From: Acidobacteriota bacterium
GTDB lineage: Bacteria; Actinomycetota; Actinomycetes; S36-B12; CAIYMF01
DNA: 32,946 nt
Direction of reading: 5' to 3'
NCBI GenBank assembly: GCA_025449595.1
Contig: JANWJC010000014.1
Span: 1-32,946 of the forward strand
This document shows, one piece after another, positions 23,325 to 30,340 of the stretch. Positions within the stretch are counted from its first letter, which is position 1; every line of letters begins with the position of its first letter. A model generated the notes under the pieces. The model was given only the letters and a program-made list of their open reading frames with translations, searched no databases and was not told the DNA's origin. A program made the position numbers and the translations under genes.

Positions 23325-24161
23325 TCAGGGGCGACGTGAGTCGTACGCCTTGCGGGCGGCGCAGACGGAGGCTCGGTCGCAGACCTTGGGCTGGCCGGTG
23401 GCGGTGAGCTTGATGACGACCGAGTCGCGGGGTACGTCGTGGGCCAGGACGCGGCCGGGGCCCTCGGGGGTTTCGACGGGCTCGCCGACGGCCGGTACGT
23501 CGGCCTTGAAGGACGCGTACAAGGGGTGTTCGTACTTCAGACAGCACATCAGCCGCCCGCAGGCGCCGGAGATCTTCATCGGGTTCACGGGCAGGTCCTG
23601 GTCGCGCACCATGCGCATCGTCACCGGCTCGAAGTCCACCAGGAACGTCGAGCAGCACGTCTCGCGTCCGCACGGGCCGATGCCGCCCTGGATCCGGGCG
23701 TTGTCGCGGGCGCCGAGTTGGGTCAGCAGGACCTTGCAGTCCAGGGTCAGGGAGAGGTCGCGTACGAGCTGGCGGAAGTCCACCCGGGTCACCGAGGTGA
23801 AGTAGAACGTAGCGGTCGGGCGATCGGACTCGTGCCCGACGTCGACCCAGTCGACGGCAACGACCTTCATCGGCAGTCCGGACTCGCGTATCAGTCGCTG
23901 GGCGGACACCCGGATCTCGGCGCGGCGCCTGCGGTTCGCGTCGTCGCGCTCGAGCTGCGCGGGTCCGGCTGGGCCCGCACACACCGACAGGCCCCCGATG
24001 TCGTCGGCGACGTACTCCGGCGCCCACACGACCTGGGCGACCTCGGGACCGGAATCGGTTGGCGCCAGGACGAAGTCCCCGACCGCGGGCCGGTGGGGTC
24101 CGGGGTCGAGGTAGTACAGCCGTCCCTTGGGCGTGTACGTCACCGCCATGATCCAGCCCAC
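23325..24161 (-). CDS. ricT: PSP1 domain protein, RicT family
   Basis: A protein of 278 residues of the PSP1/RicT (YaaT) family. The PSP1 core has TATFYFTSVTRVDFRQLVRD and GARDNARIQGGIGPCGRETC. Cysteines 164, 169, 170, 201, 206 and 207 (CGRETCC and CGRLMCC) include the ligands of the iron-sulfur cluster known in the Bacillus Ric complex, which influences RNase Y and mRNA processing. RicA and RicF are not nearby. GTG 24161 is preceded by AAGGAGG at a 5-base spacing, which decides the start over the ATG at 24149. Divergent from an unassigned two-TM protein; genomes often keep this gene next to holB/tmk as here. Confidence 0.88.
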   Translation of the reverse strand: MGWIMAVTYTPKGRLYYLDPGPHRPAVGDFVLAPTDSGPEVAQVVWAPEYVADDIGGLSVCAGPAGPAQLERDDANRRRRAEIRVSAQRLIRESGLPMKVVAVDWVDVGHESDRPTATFYFTSVTRVDFRQLVRDLSLTLDCKVLLTQLGARDNARIQGGIGPCGRETCCSTFLVDFEPVTMRMVRDQDLPVNPMKISGACGRLMCCLKYEHPLYASFKADVPAVGEPVETPEGPGRVLAHDVPRDSVVIKLTATGQPKVCDRASVCAARKAYDSRRP

Positions 24162-24267
24162 GCGCCCTCCTTCGTCGCGGCCCACCGTACGACCTGGTGC
24201 CATGTCGGTAGCCAGTTCCGGCCCTGCCGTCGTGGCGATCACAGGAGCGCGGCGGTGCTGGGCGACG

Positions 24268-24282
24268 TACGGTGTCCGGGTG
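24268..24282 (+). promoter_or_regulatory. Probable leaderless promoter of the two-TM protein gene
   Basis: TACGGT at 24268-24273 (TANNNT pattern) ends six bases before the GTG at 24280. No ribosome-binding sequence is visible. Same arrangement as at 351 and 25228. Confidence 0.35.
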
Positions 24283-25137
24283 GGCAAGGCGTACCGCACC
24301 GGCTCGGTGACTCGCGTCGCCGACCGGGTCCAGGCGCTGCTCGGGCAAGGACTGGACGTGGTCGAGGCGTACGCGGCCGCACGGGCGGCGTCGTCCTCGC
24401 GCGAGCTGGTGCGCATCGAGAAGGCCCGGGCCAAGGCCGCGCTCGCGCACCAGCAGGCTGTCGAGCACCACGGGTCGCGGGTCGCGCGGTTGCACCGCAA
24501 CGCCGTGACGCTGATCGCGGTCTCGGGTGCCGCGGGGCTGCTCGGGGTCATCGACGTCGCCTCGCACGGGGAGGCGATGCCCGGGGAGCCGTGGTGGTGG
24601 CTCGGCGGATCCGCGGTCGCAGCGGTCCTCGCGGTGCGTTCCCGCTGGTCGGCCGAGCACGCCGCCGCGCCGGTCGAGCGCCCCTTCGTCGCGACCAGCA
24701 TCGCGCTGGACGCCCGGGCGCTGCGCCGGGAGGCCGTGGGTTGGTCGGAGGCGCAGGGACTTGTCGCCGTACGACGGCAGGTGATCACGATGGTGCCGGC
24801 CGTGGCTGCGCTGCACCCCGACGCCGGGCGCGAGCTCGCCGGTGCCGAGTCGGAGGCCGGGCCGGTGCTGGCCGCGCAGATCACCCGGCTCGTACTTCTC
24901 GATCAGGTCGCGCACGACCTGCCGGGCACCACCGCGGCGCAGGCTGCGAGCTCGTCGGCGGAGCGGGTACGACAGCGGCTCGCGGACGGGGTGACGCGGT
25001 ACGACACGTTGCTGGCCGCCGCCTCCCGGCTGCTCGCCGCGCCGGACCTGAGCCGGTCCACCGCCGACATCCTGGGTCCGGCCGCCGACGCCCTCACCGC
25101 GTACGCCCACGGTCTGGCAGTAGCCACCCCCGAGTAA
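24280..25137 (+). CDS. Uncharacterised protein with two membrane segments
   Basis: A protein of 285 residues. It has a charged N-terminal helix region (VGKAYRTGSVTRVADRVQAL; RELVRIEKARAKAALAHQQA looks amphipathic or coiled-coil) and two adjacent membrane segments at about 73-92 (NAVTLIAVSGAAGLLGVIDV) and 104-120 (PWWWLGGSAVAAVLAVR). The cytoplasmic C-terminal domain is helical and Ala/Arg-rich. The two-TM hairpin between helical regions is loosely like actinobacterial PspM, but I cannot assign it. I chose GTG 24280 because upstream sequence lies under ricT, has no sensible protein features, and a -10-like box precedes it. A homologue search would be needed to support any name. Confidence 0.6.
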   Translation: MGKAYRTGSVTRVADRVQALLGQGLDVVEAYAAARAASSSRELVRIEKARAKAALAHQQAVEHHGSRVARLHRNAVTLIAVSGAAGLLGVIDVASHGEAMPGEPWWWLGGSAVAAVLAVRSRWSAEHAAAPVERPFVATSIALDARALRREAVGWSEAQGLVAVRRQVITMVPAVAALHPDAGRELAGAESEAGPVLAAQITRLVLLDQVAHDLPGTTAAQAASSSAERVRQRLADGVTRYDTLLAAASRLLAAPDLSRSTADILGPAADALTAYAHGLAVATPE

Positions 25138-25171
25138 CCCGGCTCGGGGCGCGGCCCGCTGGCGGGGCCAG

Positions 25172-25195
25172 GGTTCACCGGCGTTCGGTCGCGCG
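25172..25195. repeat. Single copy of the GGTTCACCGGCGTTTGATCG repeat family
   Basis: GGTTCACCGGCGTTCGGTCG at 25172-25191, followed by CGCG, matches the 10.5-kb repeat cluster with two substitutions in 20. It lies between the two-TM gene and tmk. Confidence 0.5.
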
Positions 25196-25227
25196 CTCCT
25201 GCAGAGGGCGAGGTGGGAGGGGCGGCA

Positions 25228-25242
25228 TAGGGTCGCCGCGTG
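25228..25242 (+). promoter_or_regulatory. Probable leaderless promoter of tmk
   Basis: TAGGGT at 25228-25233 (TANNNT) is followed after six bases (CGCCGC) by the GTG start at 25240. No Shine-Dalgarno sequence lies in between. Confidence 0.35.
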
Positions 25243-25944
25243 AGCCACAGCCCGCACGTCGAGCTGCCGACGCCGCCGCAACCGTCGTACCCCGGGACGT
25301 TCATCGCGTTCGAGGGCGGGGAGGGCGCGGGCAAGAGCACGCAGGTCCAGGCCCTCGGTCAGTACCTCGCCGGTGCCACCGCGACCGATCGAGAGGTGGT
25401 GCTGACGCGCGAGCCCGGCGGCACTCCCGCGGCCGAGGCGATCCGGGAGGTGGTGCTGCACCCGCGGTACGCCGGTCTGGACGCACGCGCGGAGGCGCTG
25501 CTGTTCGCGGCCGCCCGGGGGGAGCATGTCCGGGCCGTGATCATGCCGGCGCTGCAGCGCGGTGCGGTCGTGGTGTGCGACCGCTACCTGGACTCGTCCG
25601 TGGCGTACCAGGGGATCGCGCGCGGGCTCGGCCGTGACCTGATCGAAGGCTTCTCGCTGTGGGCCGCGGGTGGGCTCGTACCCGATCTCACGGTGGTCCT
25701 CGACGTCGACGAGGCGACCGGGCTCGGGCGGGTCGCGGCCCCGGACCGGCTGGAGTCCGAGTCGGTCGAGTTCCACCGGCTGGTACGGCGCGCGTTCCTC
25801 GGCCTCGCCGCGCGGGCACCGCACCGCTACCTGGTCCTCGACTCCGGGCAGGATCGCGCGGCGATCGCCGCGCAGGTCGCGGAACGCGTCGACGCGCTGC
25901 TGCCCTCACGCCCCACCAGCGAACCCAGCGGGCGGCCGGCGTGA
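25240..25944 (+). CDS. tmk: Thymidylate kinase (dTMP kinase)
   Basis: A kinase of 234 residues that phosphorylates dTMP to dTDP for DNA synthesis. The P-loop is EGGEGAGKST (25-34). The DR motif, DRYLDSSVAYQG, begins at 114. The lid region is RVAAPDRLESESVEFH (164-179). Length is typical apart from a ~18-residue Pro-rich N-terminal extension (SHSPHVELPTPPQPSYPG). The start GTG 25240 has no ribosome site but a leaderless-type promoter. Its TGA overlaps the GTG of holB (GTGA, 25941-25944), so the two replication genes are translationally coupled. Confidence 0.93.
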   Translation: MSHSPHVELPTPPQPSYPGTFIAFEGGEGAGKSTQVQALGQYLAGATATDREVVLTREPGGTPAAEAIREVVLHPRYAGLDARAEALLFAAARGEHVRAVIMPALQRGAVVVCDRYLDSSVAYQGIARGLGRDLIEGFSLWAAGGLVPDLTVVLDVDEATGLGRVAAPDRLESESVEFHRLVRRAFLGLAARAPHRYLVLDSGQDRAAIAAQVAERVDALLPSRPTSEPSGRPA

Positions 25945-27143
25945 CGGACGTCTTCGACGAGGTGGTCGGGCAGGAGCGGGTCGTGGCGCTGCTACGCGCC
26001 GCGGCGGCGGAGGCTCCGTTGTTGCGGGGCGCCGACGCGGTTCCCGGGTCGGGCGCCGGCGCGATGACCCATGCCTGGCTCATCACCGGTCCGGCCGGGT
26101 CCGGGCGCAGCACCGCCGCGCTGGCCTTCGCCGCGGCGCTCGTCTGTCCCCGCGGAGGCTGCGAGACGTGCCAGTCCTGCCTCGACGTCGCGCACTCCAC
26201 CCATGACGACGTGGAGCACGTGGTTCCCGAAGGGGTCACGTACAGCGTGGACGAGGCCCGCGAGCTGGTACGCCGGTCCGCGATGTCTGCCACCCGGTCC
26301 CCCTGGCACGTGTTCGTCGTCGAGGACGCCGACCGGCTGAACGAGACCGCGGCGAACGCGCTGCTCAAGGCGATCGAGGAGCCGCCGCCGGGCACGGTCT
26401 GGATCCTGTGCGCGCCCAGCAGCGAGGACGTGCTCCCGACGATCGGCAGCCGTTGCCGGCACCTGCTGCTCGCGACCCCGACGAGCCAGGAGGTCGCCAC
26501 CGCGCTCACCGAGAAGTTCGGCGTCGACCCTGCGATGGCAGCGTTCGCGGCCCGCGCGGCGCAGGGCCACATCGGCCGAGCGCGGGCACTTGCTACCGAC
26601 GAGCAAGCCCGCCTGCGGCGCGCGGACATCCTGCGCATCCCGACCTCGCTCGGTGCGCTCGGGGACTGCTTCGTGGTCGCGGCCGACCTCGCCACCACGG
26701 CGAAGGACATCGCGGCCGAACTGTGCGACCCGCGCGACGCGTCCGAACGAGCGAACCTGCTGGCGGCGTACGGCCAGGGTGGCACCGGCAAGGGAATCGG
26801 CACCGTCGAGCGCCGCGTCAAGGGGCCGCTCAAGGAGCTCGAGACCCGGCAGAAGCAGCGCCGTACCCGCGCCACCCGCGACCAGCTCGACCGACCCATC
26901 ACCGACCTCGTGGCGTTCTACCGCGACGTGCTGGTGCTACAGCTCGGCGCCAGCTCCGGGCTGGTCAACGAGGAGATGCGCCCCACGCTGGAACGCCTGG
27001 CCGCCGAGAGCCGGCCCGAGCAGACCCTGCGCCGTACCGCCGCCCTGGAGCGCACCCGAGGCCTGCTCGAGGCGAACGTCCCACACCTGCTGGCCCTCGA
27101 GGCGCTCATGGTCAGCCTCAAGGACCCGTCGCTGACCCCCTGA
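25941..27143 (+). CDS. holB: DNA polymerase III subunit delta'
   Basis: Clamp-loader subunit of 400 residues. The AAA+ domain begins at residue ~5 (VFDEVVGQERVVALL). The P-loop is GPAGSGRST (50-58), with arginine in place of the catalytic lysine, consistent with a delta' subunit that does not hydrolyse ATP. The zinc-binding cysteines are 69, 74, 77 and 80 (CPRGGCETCQSC). VEDADRLNETAANALLKAIE is the Walker B region, and SRC (170-172) provides the arginine finger for the neighbouring subunit. The C-terminal collar domain follows from ~residue 200. It is coupled to tmk by a 4-bp overlap and is convergent with topA. Confidence 0.92.
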   Translation: MTDVFDEVVGQERVVALLRAAAAEAPLLRGADAVPGSGAGAMTHAWLITGPAGSGRSTAALAFAAALVCPRGGCETCQSCLDVAHSTHDDVEHVVPEGVTYSVDEARELVRRSAMSATRSPWHVFVVEDADRLNETAANALLKAIEEPPPGTVWILCAPSSEDVLPTIGSRCRHLLLATPTSQEVATALTEKFGVDPAMAAFAARAAQGHIGRARALATDEQARLRRADILRIPTSLGALGDCFVVAADLATTAKDIAAELCDPRDASERANLLAAYGQGGTGKGIGTVERRVKGPLKELETRQKQRRTRATRDQLDRPITDLVAFYRDVLVLQLGASSGLVNEEMRPTLERLAAESRPEQTLRRTAALERTRGLLEANVPHLLALEALMVSLKDPSLTP

Positions 27144-27324
27144 CCCGACCTGCGCTGCGGCATCCGAAGGCTCTTCGTACCTGAGCGAACCGAGGAGTGC
27201 CGTGGCGGGCGGGTCGAAGCGCGCCGGACGGATCGCAGCCACGGGGAAGATCAGGCGCTGGGGAAGATCCGGTGGTCCTAACGCACCGCGGGGCACCTTC
27301 ATCCCACAAGGGGCGCGCGCCGTT
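27144..27324. other. Intergenic stretch after holB with no gene
   Basis: The whole gap 27144-27553 between the convergent holB and topA genes is 410 bp. This first part has no convincing coding sequence and no clear terminator hairpin. The rest is taken up by the inverted-repeat element at 27325-27423 and the 31-bp tandem repeats from 27468. Confidence 0.5.
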
Positions 27325-27423
27325 CATGATCAGTAGGCATTTCGTGAGGTCTGACCCGGCCATTTCGTGCGTCCCACGCACGCGGGTACCGGCAACTACC
27401 TCACGATCCGCCTACTGATCATG
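27325..27423. repeat. ~100-bp terminal-inverted-repeat element, copy C (99 bp)
   Basis: The left arm at 27325-27350 starts CATGATCAGTAGGCATTTCG and the right arm at 27398-27423 ends CGCCTACTGATCATG. At the exact centre lies a second perfect hairpin, CGTGCGT (27366-27372)-CCC-ACGCACG (27376-27382), so the whole element can fold as a long two-level cruciform. It sits between the convergent ends of holB and topA. Confidence 0.8.
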
Positions 27424-27467
27424 GAATGCCCGACACCCAGCCCTGTTCGAACCGGCTCACCGCCCAC

Positions 27468-27560
27468 GCACGTCCGGAAGTGACTGGGCGCGTCAGCCGC
27501 ACGTCCGGAAGAGACTGGGCAGGTCAGCTGCGCGGCTCGCGTGACCGGGCCGGTCAGCTG
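27468..27560. repeat. 31-bp tandem repeats at the 3' end of topA
   Basis: Unit 1 (27468-27498) and unit 2 (27499-27529) begin GCACGTCCGGAAG and share GACTGGGC..GTCAGC, with four differences in 31. A third, more diverged unit (27530-27560, ending GACCGGGCCGGTCAGCTG) overlaps the last codon and stop of topA. Confidence 0.65.
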
Positions 27561-30253
27561 CTGGTGGGCGACTTCTTGGCTGCGGTCTTCTTGGCTGCTG
27601 TCTTCTTGGCGGGAGCTTTTCGGGTGGTCTTGCGGGGGGTGGTTTTCTTGGCCACCGGGCCCTTGGCGCGGCGCTCGGCGAGCAGGTCGGCGGCGCGGTC
27701 GATGTCGATGGTGCGGGGGTCGTCGGCACTGCGCAGCGAGGCGTTGGTCTCGCCGTCGGTGACGTACGGCCCGAACCGGCCCTCCTTGAGCTGTACCTCC
27801 CGGTTCGTGGCCGGGTCGACGCCCACGATCGTGGCCGGGGTCGACGCCGCGGCCTGGCCGCGGCGCTGCTTGGGCTGGGCCAGCAGCGCCAGTGCCTGCT
27901 CCAGGGTCAACGTGAAGAGCGACGCCTCGTCCGGCAGGGTGCGGGAGTCCTTGTCCTTGGTGAGGTACGGCCCGTACCGACCGTTCTGCACCGTGATCGG
28001 CACGTCGTCGGCGGGGTCGCTGCCGACCGTGCGCGGCAGCGACAACAGCCGCAGCGCGTCCTCGAGCGTGACCGTGTCCAAGGACATGTCCTGGAACAAG
28101 GATGCGGTGTGCGGCTTGGCCTTCTTGGGGGCGTCGGGTTCGAGCACCTCGGTGACGTACGGGCCGTAGCGACCAGCCTTGGCCACGATCTCCCGGTTCG
28201 TCTCCGGGTCGATGCCGAGCAGCCGGTCACCGGACGGCATCGAGAGCAGCTCGAGCGCCTTGGCCTCGGTCAGCTCGTCGGGTGCGACGTCCGGCGGGAC
28301 GTTCGCGCGCTCGTCGCCGCGCTCGACGTACGGTCCATACCGCCCGACGCGCAACGTGATCCCGCTGTCGGCGATCGGGAAGCTGGCGAGCTCTCGAGCA
28401 TCGATGTCGCCGAGGTTGTTGACCAGCGGGTGCAGTCCGGCGAACGAGGTCGCCTTGTCACCGCGGTAGAAGTCGTCGAGCACGTCCACCCGGCGGCGCT
28501 GCCCACCGGCGACCGCGTCCAGGATCTCCTCCAGCCGCGCCGTGAAGTCGTAGTCCACCAGGGCGGTGAAGTGCTCTTCGAGCAGCCGTACAACCGAGAA
28601 CGCCACGAACGAGGGCACCAGCGCAGACCCACGCTTGACGACGTATCCGCGGTCCACGATCGTGCCGAGGATCGAGGCGTACGTCGAGGGGCGCCCGATC
28701 CCACGTTCCTCCAGCGCCTTGACCAACGACGCCTCGGTGTAGCGCGGCGGCGGGTTCGTCGCGTGGGACTGGACCTCCAGCCGCTGGCAGTCGACGGAGT
28801 CGCCGACCTTCAGCGGGGGCAGCCGGCGCTCGGCTGCCTTCGCGGCCGTGCTGCGGTCGGCGTCGTCGTCGACGGACTCCTCGTACGCGGCCAGGAAGCC
28901 GCGGAACGTGATGACGGTGCCGCTGACGGAGAACTCCCCGTCGCGGCCGTCGGCCGTCGTCGCGCCGAGCCGGATCGTCGCGGTCATGCCTCGCGCGTCG
29001 GCCATCTGTGAGGCAACAGTGCGCTTCCAGATCAGGTCGTAGAGCGCGAAGTCGTCGCCGCGCAGCTCGTTCGCGACCTGACCAGGGGTACGGAACACGT
29101 CGCCGGCCGGGCGGACCGCCTCGTGCGCCTCCTGCGCGTTCTTCACCTTGCGGTCGTAGCGCCGTGGCACCTCGCTGACGTGGTCCTGGCCGTACAGCTC
29201 CGCGGCCTGGGAGCGGGCCGCGTTCAGTGCCGACTCCGACAGCGTCGTGGAGTCGGTACGCATGTACGTGATGAAGCCGCGCTCGTACAGCCCCTGCGCG
29301 ACCCGCATCGTGCGCTGGGCACCCCAGCGCAGCTTGCGCGACGCCTCCTGCTGCAGCGTGGAGGTCATGAACGGCGCCGCCGGGGAGCGGCGGTACGGCT
29401 TGTCCTCTACCGAGCGCACCGCGAACGCGCGGTCCCGGAGGCCCTCGGCCAGGGAGGTGACGGTGGCCTCGTCGAGGTGCACGACGTCGGTACCGGCCTT
29501 GAGCTGGCCGCGGTCGTCGAAGTCCTTGCCGGTGGCGACGCGGCGGCCGTCGACGGCGACCAGCCCGGCATCGAAGGCACCGGGCTCGAAGAGCCCCTCG
29601 AGGTCCCAGTACGACGCGCTGCGGAACGCGATGCGCTCGCGCTCGCGGTCCACGACGAGCCGGATCGCGACGGACTGCACCCGACCGGCGGACAGCCCGG
29701 TCATGACCTTCTTCCACAGGACCGGGGAGACCTCGTAGCCGTAGAGCCGGTCCAGGATCCGGCGGGTCTCCTGCGCGTCGACCATGTTCGTGTCGAGGTC
29801 GCGGGTGTTCTCCGCCGCCGCCCGGATCGCGTCCTTCGTGATCTCGTGGAAGACCATCCGGCGCACCGGGACCTTCGGGGCGAGCACCTCGAGCAGGTGC
29901 CAGGCGATCGCCTCGCCCTCGCGGTCCTCATCAGTCGCGAGCAGCAGCTCGTCGGCGGCGGCGAGCTTCTTCTTCAGCTCGGCGACCTTGGCCCGCTTCG
30001 CGCTGTCGACGACATAGAGCGCCTGGTACCCGTCGTCGACGTTGACGCCGAGGCGGGCCCACGGCTCACCTTTGTACTTGGCCGGGATCTCAGCGGCCCG
30101 GGTCGGCAGGTCACGGATGTGGCCCACGGAGGAGTCGACCTCGTAGCCAGGCCCGAGGTAGCCCTGGATCGTCTTGGCCTTGGCAGGCGACTCGACGATG
30201 ACCAGCCGCTTGATCTGGCCGCCAGCGGCGGGCGACTTGGCCTTGGACGGCAC
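27554..30253 (-). CDS. topA: DNA topoisomerase I (type IA)
   Basis: An enzyme of 899 residues that relaxes negative supercoils. The TOPRIM domain begins LVIVESPAKAKTIQGYLG and includes the acidic triad region LATDEDREGEAIAWHL (105-120). The catalytic tyrosine is Y330 in GFITYMRTDSTTLS. The C-terminal part holds four or five topoisomerase C-terminal repeats (each with GRYGPY or similar: RVGRYGPYVE, KAGRYGPYVT, QNGRYGPYLT, KEGRFGPYVT) and no zinc-finger cysteines, as in actinobacteria. A lysine/alanine tail (KKTAAKKTAAKKS) resembles histone H1 and should aid DNA binding. GTG 30253 follows GGAGG by six bases. The stop lies in a tandem repeat. Confidence 0.96.
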   Translation of the reverse strand: MPSKAKSPAAGGQIKRLVIVESPAKAKTIQGYLGPGYEVDSSVGHIRDLPTRAAEIPAKYKGEPWARLGVNVDDGYQALYVVDSAKRAKVAELKKKLAAADELLLATDEDREGEAIAWHLLEVLAPKVPVRRMVFHEITKDAIRAAAENTRDLDTNMVDAQETRRILDRLYGYEVSPVLWKKVMTGLSAGRVQSVAIRLVVDRERERIAFRSASYWDLEGLFEPGAFDAGLVAVDGRRVATGKDFDDRGQLKAGTDVVHLDEATVTSLAEGLRDRAFAVRSVEDKPYRRSPAAPFMTSTLQQEASRKLRWGAQRTMRVAQGLYERGFITYMRTDSTTLSESALNAARSQAAELYGQDHVSEVPRRYDRKVKNAQEAHEAVRPAGDVFRTPGQVANELRGDDFALYDLIWKRTVASQMADARGMTATIRLGATTADGRDGEFSVSGTVITFRGFLAAYEESVDDDADRSTAAKAAERRLPPLKVGDSVDCQRLEVQSHATNPPPRYTEASLVKALEERGIGRPSTYASILGTIVDRGYVVKRGSALVPSFVAFSVVRLLEEHFTALVDYDFTARLEEILDAVAGGQRRRVDVLDDFYRGDKATSFAGLHPLVNNLGDIDARELASFPIADSGITLRVGRYGPYVERGDERANVPPDVAPDELTEAKALELLSMPSGDRLLGIDPETNREIVAKAGRYGPYVTEVLEPDAPKKAKPHTASLFQDMSLDTVTLEDALRLLSLPRTVGSDPADDVPITVQNGRYGPYLTKDKDSRTLPDEASLFTLTLEQALALLAQPKQRRGQAAASTPATIVGVDPATNREVQLKEGRFGPYVTDGETNASLRSADDPRTIDIDRAADLLAERRAKGPVAKKTTPRKTTRKAPAKKTAAKKTAAKKSPTSS

Positions 30254-30340
30254 TGTTCTCCTCCATCGTGACCCACGCGGCACCGAGGGATCGGCGCCGA
30301 TGTCGGTCGGCGGAGTGTCTCCACCTGACCGGCCTTCCTG

